DNA of 64,000 nucleotides, taken from Macrostomum hystrix (taxonomy: Eukaryota; Platyhelminthes; Macrostomidae). The translations under genes were made by a program, and so were the position numbers. This document shows, piece by piece, positions 29,855-42,512 of this stretch. The stretch spans positions 3,395,001 through 3,459,000 of the forward strand of contig CATNEN010000030.1 of NCBI GenBank assembly GCA_950097015.1. Direction: 5' to 3'. Within the stretch, counting starts at the first letter, position 1. Every line of letters begins with the position of its first letter. The notes beneath the pieces are model-generated. The model searched no databases, was not told where the DNA came from, and worked only from the letters and a program-made list of their open reading frames with translations.

Positions 29855-32160
29855 ATAGATGCTACTGAGGGATGATGCAACTGAGGGATGATGCTACTGA
29901 GGGATGATGATACTGAGGGATGATGCTACTGAGGGATGATGCAACTGAGGGATGATGCTACTGAGCGATGATGCTACTGAGGGATGATGCTACTGAGGGA
30001 TGATGCTACTGAGCGATGATGCTACTGAGGGATGATGCTACTGAGGGATGATGCTACTGAGGGATGATGCTACTGAGGGATGATGCTACTGAGGGATGAT
30101 GCTACTGAGGGATGATGCTACTGAGGGATGATGCTACTGAGGGATGATGCTACTGAGGGATGATGATACTGAGGGATGATGCTACTGAGGGATGATGATA
30201 CTGAGGGATGATGATACTGAGGGATGATGCTACTGAGGGATGATGCTACTGAGGGATGATGCTACTGAGGGATGATGCTACTGAGCGATGATGCTACTGA
30301 GGGATGATGCTACTGAGGGATGATGCTACTGAGGGATGATGCTACTGAGGGATGATGCTACTGAGGGATGATGCTACTGAGGGATGATGCTACTGAGGGA
30401 TGATGCTACTGAGGGATGATGATACTGAGGGATGATGCTACTGAGGGATGATGATACTGAGGGATGATGCTACAGAGGGATGATGCTACTGAGGGATGAT
30501 GCAACTGAGCGATGATGCTACTGAGGGATGATGCTACTGAGGGATGATGCTACTGAGCGATGATGCTACTGAGGGATGATGCTACTGAGGGATGATGCTA
30601 CTGAGGGATGATGCTACTGAGGGATGATGCTACTGAGCGATGATGCTACTGAGGGATGATGCTACTGAGGGATGATGCTACTGAGGGATGATGCTACTGA
30701 GGGATGATGCTACTGAGGGATGATGCTACTGAGGGATGATGCTACTGAGGGATGATGCTACTGAGGGATGATGCTACTGAGGGATGATGATACTGAGGGA
30801 TGATGCTACTGAGGGATGATGATACTGAGGGATGATGATACTGAGGGATGATGCTACTGAGGGATGATGCTACTGAGGGATGATGCTACTGAGGGATGAT
30901 GCTACTGAGCGATGATGCTACTGAGGGATGATGCTACTGAGGGATGATGCTACTGAGGGATGATGCTACTGAGGGATGATGCTACTGAGGGATGATGCTA
31001 CTGAGGGATGATGCTACTGAGGGATGATGCTACTGAGGGATGATGATACTGAGGGATGATGCTACTGAGGGATGATGATACTGAGGGATGATGCTACAGA
31101 GGGATGATGCTACTGAGGGATGATGCAACTGAGCGATGATGCTACTGAGGGATGATGCTACTGAGGGATGATGCTACTGAGCGATGATGCTACTGAGGGA
31201 TGATGCTACTGAGGGATGATGCTACTGAGGGATGATGCTACTGAGGGATGATGCTACTGAGGGATGATGCTACTGAGGGATGATGCTACTGAGGGATGAT
31301 GCTACTGAGGGATGATGCTACTGAGGGATGATGATACTGAGGGATGATGCTACAGAGGGATGATGATACTGAGGGATGATGATACTGAGGGATGATGCTA
31401 CAGAGGGATGATGCTACTGAGGGATGATGCTACTGAGGGATGATGCTACTGAGCGATGATGCTACTGAGGGATGATGCTACTGAGGGATGATGCTACTGA
31501 GCGATGATGCTACTGAGGGATGATGCTACTGAGGGATGATGCTACTGAGGGATGATGATACTGAGGGATGATGCTACTGAGGGATGATGCTACTGAGGGA
31601 TGATGCTACTGAGCGATGATGCTACTGAGGGATGATGCTACTGAGGGATGATGCTACTGAGGGATGATGCTACTGAGGGATGATGCAACTGAGGGATGAT
31701 GCAACTGAGGGATGATGCTACTGAGGGATGATGCTACTGAGGGATGATGCTACTGAGCGATGATGCTACTGAGGGATGATGCTACTGAGGGATGATGCTA
31801 CTGAGGGATGATGCTACTGAGGGATGATGCTACTGAGGGATGATGCTACTGAGGGATGATGCTACTGAGCGATGATGCTACTGAGGGATGATGCTACTGA
31901 GGGATGATGCTACTGAGGGATGATGCTACTGAGGGATGATGCTACTGAGGGATGATGCTACTGAGGGATGATGCTACTGAGGGATGATGCTACTGAGGGA
32001 TGATGCAACTGAGGGATGATGCTACTGAGGGATGATGCTACTGAGGGATGATGCTACTGAGGGATGATGCTACTGAGGGATGATGCTACTGAGGGATGAT
32101 GCAACTGAGGGATGATGCTACTGAGGGCAGATGTTGCTGAGGGATGGTGCAACTAAGGGA
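29855..32160. repeat. Large minisatellite, 16-bp unit, about 144 copies, with 624-bp higher order
   Basis: Unit gggatgatgctactga, with gcg, gatact, gcaact and gctacaga variants. Variant units recur exactly 624 bases (39 units) apart, e.g. gagcgatg at 30283/30907, 30507/31131 and 30555/31179, and tacaga at 30471/31095. It starts about 45 bases upstream of the COA7 ATG. Confidence 0.97.
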
Positions 32161-32214
32161 TGATGCTACTGAGGGCAGATGTTGCTGAGGGATGGTGCAA
32201 CTGAGGGCATGTTC

Positions 32215-32460
32215 AATGAGGACACTGAGGGCAGATGACACTGAGGACAGATGACACTGAGGGCAGATGACACTGAGGGCAGATGACACTGAGGGCAGAT
32301 GACACTGAGGGCAGATGACACTGAGGGCAGATGACACTGAGGACAGATGACACTGAGGGCAGATGACACTGAGGGCAGATGACACTGAGGGCAGATGACA
32401 CTGAGGGCAGATGACACTGAGGGCAGATGAAACTGGTGGCAGATGTTACTGAGGGCAGAT
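32215..32460. repeat. Minisatellite, 16-bp unit (ctgagggcagatgaca)
   Basis: Fifteen or so copies that continue from the larger 16-bp array through intermediate units near 32110-32215, so this looks like a second unit type that amplified at the array edge. Confidence 0.9.
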
Positions 32461-33131
32461 AGTTCAATTGATTGCTAGTAAACTTGTAAACAATATTCAC
32501 TAGAAGTTAATAGTACAATAGGAACGATGCAGAAGCGAAGAAAAAGGCCGCAATAGTTGTTTATAAAATCTATTAAAAGATCAGCAAAGTCAGTGCTGCG
32601 TAAAGATCATATTTGATCAGTTTGCAGTCATTGAACTTTTAAAGATGTACGCTCGTATTCGATTGAATTGGGAATGCTAAGATTCAGTTGAGAATCAGAA
32701 TGATAGGCGCCAGACAAAATTAAAATGTCTAGTTGAGAAGAACTCTTGAATTCACAGGCATATGCGTTTCTAATGATTAAATTTGTTACGAAAATATGAA
32801 ACAAAAAAAGAGAAATAGGAAAATCCTATACTTAATTATTTCTATATAGTATTGACTTATGATCAGATTATTGATCTTTGTGTTCTAATTAAGGGATATT
32901 TGGGTATGCGACTTAGCTTCATTGTGGCAATCAGAATTAACAAAACAGTAACAAAATTCCAAGAATTGTATATGCATCAAGATTACACAATAATTTACAA
33001 TAGTAATCAACTCCGAAATAGAACATCTGATAGCATACTACTGGCGATCACTACTCACATTGGCACACCAAATAAATCAAACTCTTAGTTTAGGTCTTTG
33101 TTTATCGTAGCAGAATTATAAGGCTGAAAGA
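32461..33131. other. AT-rich spacer downstream of WASHC5
   Basis: No gene, SINE or array seen. It probably includes the WASHC5 3' untranslated region. Confidence 0.5.
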
Positions 33132-36100
33132 TCACTTGGAGGACTTGGCCTGGCTGTAGAACTCCATCAGTGCGTAGGGGGGTATATAGAGCTCCAGCTT
33201 CTTCATTGGCACGCTTGATAAGAAGCAGTAGTCGCGCAGAAATACCAGTGTATTCACCAGATCGGCCGGATACTCCGGAGTCTTGGCCCTGCGACAGAGA
33301 GCGACAGAAAATGGGACATTAGAGTGATAGTGATAAAGTACTGATTTGAGTACGAATTCTTTAACCAATTTATCCTGCTCTTTAAACAATCAAATGAATA
33401 CGTTATTATAAATAAAAATACTTGATTACACCTGGCCCAATGGGGTCAGATGTGCAACCGACAGCACAGCCGCAGCTATTGCGTAGGGCATCTAAAGGCT
33501 GCGTACGGCTGTTCAGTCCATGGACTGGAAAAAACGCCACACCTACCCTCAATCGTTCCAGTGGAGTCAGGAATCGAACCCCCGACCTTCACGTCGTGAG
33601 AGTTCGAAGTTGCAATTTCTAGGCTAAAATCCCTCTAACCTAATAATAATAATTTTTTAAAGTGGAATGTGGGCATTAGCACATAGTTTAGTGACATTTG
33701 GTGATCTGGAGGCAACTACGAGGCAGTTCTGCCAATTCCGATAATCACTGAGCACACACTCACACAGGTGAGTACATGTGCCTTGACTGTCCTATTGTCA
33801 GGCAGTGCACATTATCACTGTGCCTTGGAGGCTTGGAGGCTTGGGGCGTAAATTGCACGACAAGCCCCCAAGCCTTTTCTCCGCAGCTGCGCCCCTAAAA
33901 CGAATGCGGCCTCGCCGCGGAATCGAGCTCAGGGCTGAGATTGGAACTTCAGATCCAAGGTGAACTCACTGTGGCAGCTGGTCCAGTTGAGAGCGCACCA
34001 GTTTGCCCAGCATTGCCAGCAGGTCATCCTGACTGTCCGAGTGGAACTGTCGCATCACGGTCACGCAGCCGGCCGTAAACGGCATACCATCGATGGTGCC
34101 GGGCCGCCTGGCTGTGAGGGTGGTGACGGACTTGTCAAATTGCAGAGCCTGCACAGCTCCGGTGATGGCTAGCAGCATCAGGGCTGGAATCAGCGGCTGG
34201 CTCTGAGTGGTCACGTAGATCTTGCTTAGCGGCTCGTGCATGCCTGCCATTGACAAGTGTTGGTTTGATCAACAGTTTGAGCATGAGCAACTGTTCTCTC
34301 ATCTGAATCAGCTCAGCCACAGCCACAGAGAGAGACTTGGCCGGCTTGCCGTGCAATTTACACCCTTGAGGGCCAACCTCCAAGGCACAGTGAGATTCTA
34401 CACTGCCTGGCGATTAGAAAGTCAGGGCAGATGTACACACCTATGTGAGTGCGTGTGCGCTCAAGAGTCAGCGAAATGTGCATAATTGCCTCCTCGCTGG
34501 CTGCAAGTCTACTGGCATACTGCCATTGCCCACAGCCCTCCGGTATATAACTTTGTTATTAAGTGCAAGACTACCTAATCTACTTTAATAACTAGAGTTC
34601 GAATCTACATCGCATGGACAAATGGAAGAGAAAGCTTGGCTAATCTCTAAGGGCTGACACGCAACAGATAGGAGATACTCAGTGGGAACTCAAATCCCCG
34701 AAATTCGTACCACTGGCCTCCAAGAATGAGACGACCTCGAACAGCAGGTCATTGTCCTCTGCCGGATACGGCTTACTGGGATCTCTGTAGTGCTCGTGAA
34801 TCTCGGCCAGCAGCGAGTCGTTGAGCGAACGCAGTACAGCGTGCATGCCCTTGGAGTTGAGCCTGGAGGAGCGGCACAGCTGGCCGGCCAGTTGCCTTCT
34901 GAGCAGCTGCAGCTGGCCAACCCGCAGAAGGCTGTCCGTCAGCTGCTGCAGCTGGCGCTGAAGCCGGCTGGAGGCGCCCGACAGCAGCTTGGCCGGGGCC
35001 TGTCCGGCAGGCAGCAGGCCGTCCAGCGGGCGCATGGACTCGGCCAGGCCAGTCAGCTGATCAACAGCCAGCTTGTCGTTGATCACGTGACGCCTGTACT
35101 GGCGCAGCAGAGTCTGCAACGAGCTGACCAGCATGAAACTCAGCAGCCGGTCTAGGCCAGACAGTCCGAAGCTGTCTAACGCGGTCTCCATGGCAATCCA
35201 GATGCGGGAGTCCAGTACCTCCTGGCGCGACTTCGCATCGTACCAGGCGGCCATCTGGTCTATGTAAACCGTCTGCTTGGGATCCGTGACGCGCAGCAGT
35301 TCGGTTGCTAGGCGACCAATAAAATTGACAGCACGATCGCCGGGCGGAGGTGCAAACTTTGGAATCGGGATGGCTTTAGACTGGTACACGGACTGGAAGT
35401 CCTGCACCTTCTCGCGCAGGAAACTGTTGCACTCCTGCTCCACGTTATAGTTGATGATGCGGCTCACCTGCGTGTGAGTGATTGGCTCATTAAAACTAGT
35501 TTAAGCTAACGCTACTAAAATATTTGGTCTCGTAATTTTAGATCAGAGTTCACTAAATATATCACCATGCTAGTATCGTTTGTGTTCCGTACTGTGTTAG
35601 ACCATATTATCTACTAGATATCTACCATATTATCTACTAGATATCTACCATATTATCTACTAGATTAGATTATCTACCCGATATCTACCATATACTTGTA
35701 CCATATCTTGTACTTGTACTTGTCATAAATTTTTGTAAGCGCACCTCCTCCTGCCAGATCTTGAGTCCGTAGATGTTCACATAGTCCTGAATGTACTCGA
35801 AGGACCTACGAAAGCCGTCCATTCGCTCGCCAAGGGTCAGCAGCCGGCTCTGCAGCTCGTTGGCTCTGCCAGCCTTGGGGTTGGCTGGAAAGATGAGCGC
35901 CTCGTGCAGCGCGAAAGCCACCTGAGCTACCAGCTCCTTGCGAATGCCATCCTCCAGCAGCTTCTGCGGATCCAGCTTCACAATGCCAACTAGAGTGGTC
36001 TTCATCGCCAGGATGCCTTCGCTGAATGTTGAGATCTCGTGGGTCAGCTGGGATACCTGGTAGCGCTCATCAAGCATGCCGTAGTCCTTCACCTTGTCTT

Positions 36101-39100
36101 TGTCTAGGCGAGTTGGCAGCTCCTTCAGTTTGTGCGTCTGAATGCCGATAATCTCTGCCAGCCGCTTGAACATGGTCTTGGGGATTACCTGCGGATGATG
36201 GCAGAACAGGGAGGCCTGGCTACCTTAAAATACCATTCTGTTACCATTGTGACAGGCATGCTAGAAATGGTATGCGGATGCTAGAAATGATATCTGGATG
36301 CTAGAAATGGTATCTGAATGCTAGAAATTATACCTGAATGCTAGAAATGGTACCTGAATGCTAGAAATGGTATCTGAATACTAGGAATGGTATCTGAATG
36401 CTAGAAATGATATCTGAATGCTAGAAATGGTATCTGAATGCTATAAATGGTATCTGAATGCTAGAAATGATATCTGAATGCTAGAAATGATACCTGAATG
36501 CTAGAAATGATATCTGAATACTAGGAATGGTATCTGAATGCTAGAAATGGTATCTGAATGCTAGAAATGGTATCTGAATGCTAGAAATGGTATCTGAATG
36601 CTAGAAATGATATCTGAATGCTAGAAATGGTATCTGAATACTAGGAATGGTATCTGAATGCTAGAAATGGTATCTGAATGCTAGAAATGGTATCTGAATG
36701 CTAGAAATTATACCTGAATGCTAGAAATGGTATCTGAATACTAGGAATGGTATCTGAATGCTAGAAATGGTATCTGAATGCTAGAAATGGTATCTGAATG
36801 CTAGAAATGATATCTGAATGCTAGAAATGGTATCTGAATGCTAGAAATTGTATCTGAATGCTAGAAACAATATCTGAATGCTAGAAACAATATCTGAATG
36901 CTAGAAATGGTATCTGAATGCTAGAAATGATATATGGATGCTAGAAATGACATATGGATGCTAGAAATGATATATGGATGCTAGAAATGATATCTGAATG
37001 CTAGAAATGACATATGGATTCTAGAAATGATAAGCGGATGCTAGAAATGATTTTCCATAATCTCAAAATAGTTGGGATTTCCCATATAAAATGACGATGA
37101 TTTTCATAAAACACAGGGAATTTACTATTAAATAAATTGAGATCTCCCATTAAATAATCTTTCTGGGATTTCCTTTTTAAAATGATGGCATATTCAGATT
37201 AGATGGTTGGGATTTCCGAATAAAATGATTGAGATTTAATTAGAGATAACTGGCATCCAGATAAAAATGGTACCTAAATTCATGAATTGCATTCCAGCGC
37301 TATAGATGAGCTCTACGCGTTAACCAATAGGAAATGGTAATGAATGAATTCGAAACGAATAGTCTGCATACCTGAAGCACTTTTCGCACATAGGTAACGA
37401 GTTCGGCTGAGTAGTACTGGCTAACACTAGCCAGATCTGGGCTATTAGCCTGGCTAATCCTAAGCAGCGGCTGTTCCATAGCTGTGGCCAGCTTCAAGAA
37501 CATGGCCTTGAGCTGAATGGTGATGCGTGGATTCCGTTGGATTCCAGCCTGCATGAAGTTGGTGTAGGTGTCAATGATCACCCAGGCGTAGCTGAGATCA
37601 GCAACAATGTCCAGATGGAGCAGCACTTCCTCCTTGACATTGATAATGCGCATCATCTGGTAGAGCTTGGCGCAGGTCTCCTGAAGGAACTGCACCACCT
37701 GCATGTTGGCATCTAACTGGTGAAATTCTTGCACCTCGCGCAGCGCCTGCATTAGCTGGTCCACCTTGCGGCCGGATTCGGTGGCGTTGGCAAAGTCCAG
37801 CTTGTCCACCTGCGGGAATGCGCAATAAATAACTAGTGCTCTAATTACACTTCATGCACATAATTTTTTTTAAGTTAGACGCTGGTTGTAGCCTAGTGGA
37901 GCATAGGACTCTCGACTTGAAGGTCGGGGGTTCGATTTCCGACTCCACTGGAACAATTTGCAAGACACTTAACTCTGGATTAAAATCTGGGTACCCCATT
38001 TAATAATATAATTGCTTAATTTTATATAATATTAACATTTAATATAACATTTAATATAATATTGCTTCAGTTTACCCAGATTTTAAATGGGTATCAGCAT
38101 CATCTTTGGCAATTGAGGATGGTGTGGCGTCCCCCTAGTCCATGGAGTGTACAGCCGTACGCAGCCTTCAGAAGCGATGCGCAATAGCTGCGGCTGTGCT
38201 GTCGACTGCACATTGCCAAATTAGGCCAGTTTTAATTAATTATTTATTAAGCTAATATTAAAGTTTAAGGATGCCTTGATTCTCTTAGTCTATGGTCTAG
38301 ACCAGGGGTGGGTCTATTGCCCTGGCCCGGTCTCTCCTGTCTCATCTCCCCCCTTCCCCCCTCTTATTTCTTCCGTTCTTCCGGCCCGCTATCGAAGCGT
38401 ATAAAGTTTGAAAAGAAACTAACCTGAGCTGCCAAATTGGCGAACCAGTCCTGCAGTTTAGCATTGGCTGTCACCCTAGTCAAGGGTTTAGTGCCGCTAA
38501 ACACGTCGCTTAGCTCGCGCAAACGTTCCGAGCATTCTACTTTTAGTGCGGCCCAGGTGTTCTCCTTGCGGCTGAGAATACCTGGAAAGGTTTGTTATGG
38601 GAAGATAAGCGAGAGGTCAGGAGTTCGAATCGCAGCCCTTGGTGGGGGGCAATTTGAGTTCTTCAGTCAATTAATTTCCCATGGCTTCACTTCACTCAGT
38701 GGTATAAATTCGTTTAATAGTAATTTCGAGCATCTGGTTTGTGTTTTCGAATCGGCCTGCACACCTGTGAAGACCTCCTTGAGTCTAAACTCAAACTGAG
38801 CAGTCAGGAGCAGCAGCTGGAATAGCTGTTCTCCATTGAAGCGACTCTCGGTCATCACGGTGTCGCGCAATAGCCGGCAAAGTTTGGTACGCTCCTGGGG
38901 CGGCGACAGGGGCGTTGTGTGCAGCATCAGCCAGCGCAGCGTGACGTTGCAGTCGCGAGCAGCGTTTAACAACTGCGGCACACGGTCTAGCACCAGATTG
39001 TCAACTAGGACACCTTCCTTTAACATGTCGGCTGTGCGGCTGATCAGTTCGCTCACTTTGGCACCGTGCATTGTGGCCTGGGTTAGGGGTTGAAGGTACA

Positions 39101-40675
39101 GACCGTGATTTAGTTCGATTTTTTTATTCAGGATGTTGTAGCGTACAAGGCTAGAGCGTCGGACTTACGACTTAAAGGTCGGGGGTTCAATCCCGACTTC
39201 ACTGGAACAATTAGTGTTCATAAGCAAGAGACTCACAACTCTGCATTGCTTCAGCTCACCCAGCTGTTAAATGGGTACCAGCATTAGCTGGGGTAATGAT
39301 GGTGGGTGTGGCGTCTACCCAGTCCATGGACTGAACAGCCGTACGCAATAGCAATAGGTGTAACCAATTAATTAATAGTCTGATGCTTAGTCTACGCACT
39401 TAACATGAACTGGTCGTTACCAGCGAGGGCTAAATGATTATTGAGAGGTCTGGGACTTGAATCCCAGACCCAAAGGGGAAATTTTTTTCGAGGGGGCCGT
39501 GGGCACCGTCGAATCATTTTGGCGACGGTCGAAAGTACGCCAGCGAGGAGGCAATACTGGCATTCTACTGACTCGCAGCACAATAGCTGCGACTGTCACA
39601 AGCTGCACATTTGGCCCAACTGCGTTAAGTGGCATTTAGACACTATTATATCTAAGGCATAGGAATCTAAATGTAGGCATCCAAGGTATGATTCAACTCG
39701 CACCTGTCGTTTAGCATTGGCCGGAGCGGTGGAATTAGCCAATGCTTTAGCAGCAGCTTTGTATGGCTGCCAAGCTTCAGCTAGATTTACTAGCATGCCC
39801 ATGTGCAGCGATAGTACCCAATTGTCTGGAAAGAATTTGTCAACAATTTCTCTCATCTTGGCCTCCTCCAGGTGCAGCAGATCCGGGCTAAAAAAAAGAC
39901 ACACGTAGAGCATAGCGGCCTGATGGGCCAGGGCTGTGCTCCGATGCTCAGGAAATGGAAACGAAGCCACCATGCTGTAGACGTCGTCAGACCGCAGCCG
40001 GTCTATGACCATCTGGACAAATCGAGGACTGACGACCACCCGGCTGAAGTAGCTCTCCGGATATTTGGCGGGTCGGCGCGCATTCGGCGAGCTTGAGTCG
40101 TACTCCGTACTGCGGAGCAGTTTGCAAACGTCATCAATTAGTGTACTGCTACCGCTGGAGTGCCTGTAATAGGCCACTAATAGTCGTTCACGTAGTGGCC
40201 CGGGAAATTTAGCTTCCACAGTGAGCAGCATAACGCCGTACAAAGATAAAGATTCGCATAGCAACTGTTTTCCCTCTGGATTGAGTAGCACAGTCTCAAG
40301 CATCTGTTGAACGTAGATGCCATTCTCCAAGTCACTCAAATAAGTGTTTAGTTTGATGACGTAGCTATAGACACTCTCAAAGGTTTTATAGAAGCGGGTC
40401 AGAATTTCTATGTGATTCTCGCGAAATTCTTCGTCCAATTCCTGCAGATCGGCCCGGGATTGGATTTTGTTTTCGAAGAATTCCGGAGTTCGCAGGTACT
40501 CAAAATCGAAGATTATCTCGTGATAGCGCTGGCTCTCCGGATTTGTCTCCTGTTTGAATGCGTTTGGCACAAATGCAGACAAGTTTAACAATTCGGAGAT
40601 GATACTGGAGCCGCTGGATACAATCTTCAGCAGGTTGCGGCCGCAAAGATTGTTTTCGGCCAGAAAGTCGCTCAT
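33132..40675 (-). CDS. WASHC5: WASH complex subunit 5 (strumpellin), 8 exons, full length
   Basis: Exons 40675-39704, 39077-38765, 38581-38424, 37809-37372, 36188-35745, 35467-34711, 34243-33970 and 33288-33132 join with consistent phases to 1170 residues (human strumpellin 1159). Similarity runs end to end: [19 protein letters not shown] at the start, DLDEEFREN-type helix, [127 protein letters not shown], and a C-terminal [15 protein letters not shown]. Strumpellin is the large helical scaffold of the WASH complex, which activates Arp2/3 actin assembly on endosomes and controls cargo sorting. A strong acceptor (aaacttttcag) touches the ATG. Introns hold five SINE copies and one minisatellite; no break in the coding sequence. 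Confidence 0.95.
33428..33640 (-). repeat. SINE B in a WASHC5 intron
   Basis: Reverse orientation: gcagctattgcgtagggcat, ctgttcagtccatggactgg, then the B-box complement ggaatcgaacccccgacctt. The central part is shortened compared with the 43735 copy. Confidence 0.75.
33660..33945 (-). repeat. SINE A in the same WASHC5 intron
   Basis: Body and head shared with the 13925 copy (gtgccttggagg, ttgcacgacaagcccccaag, gcggaatcgagctcaggg). The head ends about 30 bases from the donor of the WASHC5 exon beginning at 33970. Confidence 0.75.
34320..34545 (+). repeat. SINE A, headless copy
   Basis: Begins within the body (gccgtgcaatttacaccctt) and continues to the ctcgctggctgcaagtct tail. The tRNA-like head is missing. 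Confidence 0.7.
36230..37050. repeat. Minisatellite, 20-bp unit, about 41 copies, WASHC5 intron
   Basis: Unit atctgaatgctagaaatggt, with atctgaatactaggaatggt variants at regular intervals. It fills most of the intron between exons 36188-35745 and 37809-37372. Confidence 0.95.
37883..38222 (+). repeat. SINE B with internal AT-rich duplication
   Basis: tRNA-like head (gcctagtggagcataggac, gggggttcgatttccgact) and the family tail are intact. Between them is an AT-rich stretch (ataatattaacatttaatat repeats, 38020-38070) absent from other copies. Confidence 0.8.
38610..38700 (+). repeat. tRNA-derived repeat fragment
   Basis: Has a B-box (caggagttcgaatcgcag) and a cttcacttcactcag segment like family B bodies. 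Resembles the element at 11066. Confidence 0.45.
39135..39620 (+). repeat. SINE B followed by a composite repeat, WASHC5 intron 1
   Basis: 39135-39370 is a family B copy with head and tail. 39400-39620 contains another tRNA-like B-box (gggacttgaatcccagac), a gccagcgaggaggcaat segment from family A and a family B-like tail, so it looks chimeric. Confidence 0.65.
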
Positions 40676-40774
40676 CTGAAAAGTTTAAGACATAAATGGA
40701 AAAAATATACTATTTTTTCTTAGCAAGACTATCCTAGACTATTGTCTAAGCGTTGTAGTAGGTCTGGGTTTTTG

Positions 40775-42065
40775 AGACAGATCATCGTAGTCTATGGTCG
40801 AAGTTGTGGGGAAGCTATCGGTTTATCTGAGACAGACCATCGTAGTCTATGGTCAAAGTTGTAGGAAGCTATCGGTTTATCTGAGACAGATCATCGTAGT
40901 CTATGGTCGAAGTTGTGGGGGAGCTATCGGTTTATCTGAGACAGACCATTGTAGTCTATGGTCGAAGTTGTGGGGGAGCTATCGGTTTATCTGAGACAGA
41001 CCATTGTAGTCTATAGTCGAAGTTGTGGGGAAGCTATCGGTTTATCTGAGACAGATCATCGTAGTCTATGGTCAAAGTTGTAGGAAGCTATCGGTTTATC
41101 TGAGACAGACCATTGTAGTCTATGGTCGAAGTTGTGGGGGAGCTATCGGTTTATCTGAGACAGACCATTGTAGTCTATGGTCGAAGTTGTGGGGGAGCTA
41201 TCGGTTTATCTGAGACAGACCATTGTAGTCTATAGTCGAAGTTGTGGGGAAGCTATCGGTTTATCTGAGACAGATCATCGTAGTCTATGGTCGAAGTTGT
41301 GGGGGAGCTATCGGTTTATCTGAGACAGATCATCGTAGTCTATGGTCGAAGTTGTGGGGGAGCTATCGGTTTATCTGAGACAGATCATCGTAGTCTATGG
41401 TCGAAGTTGTGGGGGAGCTATCGGTTTATCTGAGACAGATCATCGTAGTCTATGGTCGAAGTTGTGGGGGAGCTATCGGTTTATCTGAGACAGATCATCG
41501 TAGTCTATGGTCGAAGTTGTGGGGGAGCTATCGGTTTATCTGAGACAGATCATCGTAGTCTATGGTCGAAGTTGTGGGGGAGCTATCGGTTTATCTGAGA
41601 CAGATCATCGTAGTCTATGGTCGAAGTTGTGGGGGAGCTATCGGTTTATCTGAGACAGATCATCGTAGTCTATGGTCGAAGTTGTGGGGGAGCTATCGGT
41701 TTATCTGAGACAGATCATCGTAGTCTATGGTCGAAGTTGTGGGGGAGCTATCGGTTTATCTGAGACAGATCATCGTAGTCTATGGTCGAAGTTGTGGGGG
41801 AGCTATCGGTTTATCTGAGACAGATCATCGTAGTCTATGGTCGAAGTTGTGGGGGAGCTATCGGTTTATCTGAGACAGATCATCGTAGTATATGGTCGAA
41901 GTTGTGGGGGAGCTAACGGTTTATCTGAGACAGATCATCGTAGTCTATGGTCGAAGTTGTGGGGGAGCTATCGGTTTATCTGAGACAGATCATCGTAGTC
42001 TATGGTCGAAGTTGTGGGGGAGCTATCGGTTTATCTGAGACAGATCATCGTAGTATATGGTACAA
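40775..42065. repeat. Minisatellite, 55-bp unit, about 23 copies
   Basis: Units run tagtctatggtcgaagttgt, a g-tract, agctatcggtttatctgaga, cagatcatcg. Early units vary; units after about 41280 are almost identical, a sign of recent expansion. It starts about 100 bases upstream of the WASHC5 ATG. Confidence 0.95.
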
Positions 42066-42512
42066 GCTATGATGAGGCTTCGGATTTTAACAAACTTATC
42101 TTAAAATATTAAGCAGACCATTAAAAAAACTAAATCCAGATTAAGAACGAATGACTAAATAAATATTAAAAATTTGTCAAGACACAGCAGGCCATGTCTT
42201 TTAGCTTAAAATTAAAATATTAGAAAGTAAAGACAGTAGAAGAAAATAATAAATAATTGTCGATGCATTGTCAAGAGAAAAAACTAATTAGAAAAGTCAC
42301 ATCAAACACAATTAATAGCTGTTAAGATTTTCGTCATTGCTAGAAAAAAACGGTAATCGCTTAGCAAACACTTTAAAAACTGAAATTAGCTCGTAGTAAG
42401 CATAAAAACTTTTGGAATGTACTCTTAGCTTATATAAAACAATCACTATAGCGCGAATTGCTTCAAGAAAGAAGCAATTAAAGAGAATAACAATGTAAAT
42501 GTCAGCGACTCG

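Noticed and set aside
29855-32460. CRISPR-like regular repeats
   Set aside because: Units are contiguous without unique spacers and the locus is animal nuclear DNA.
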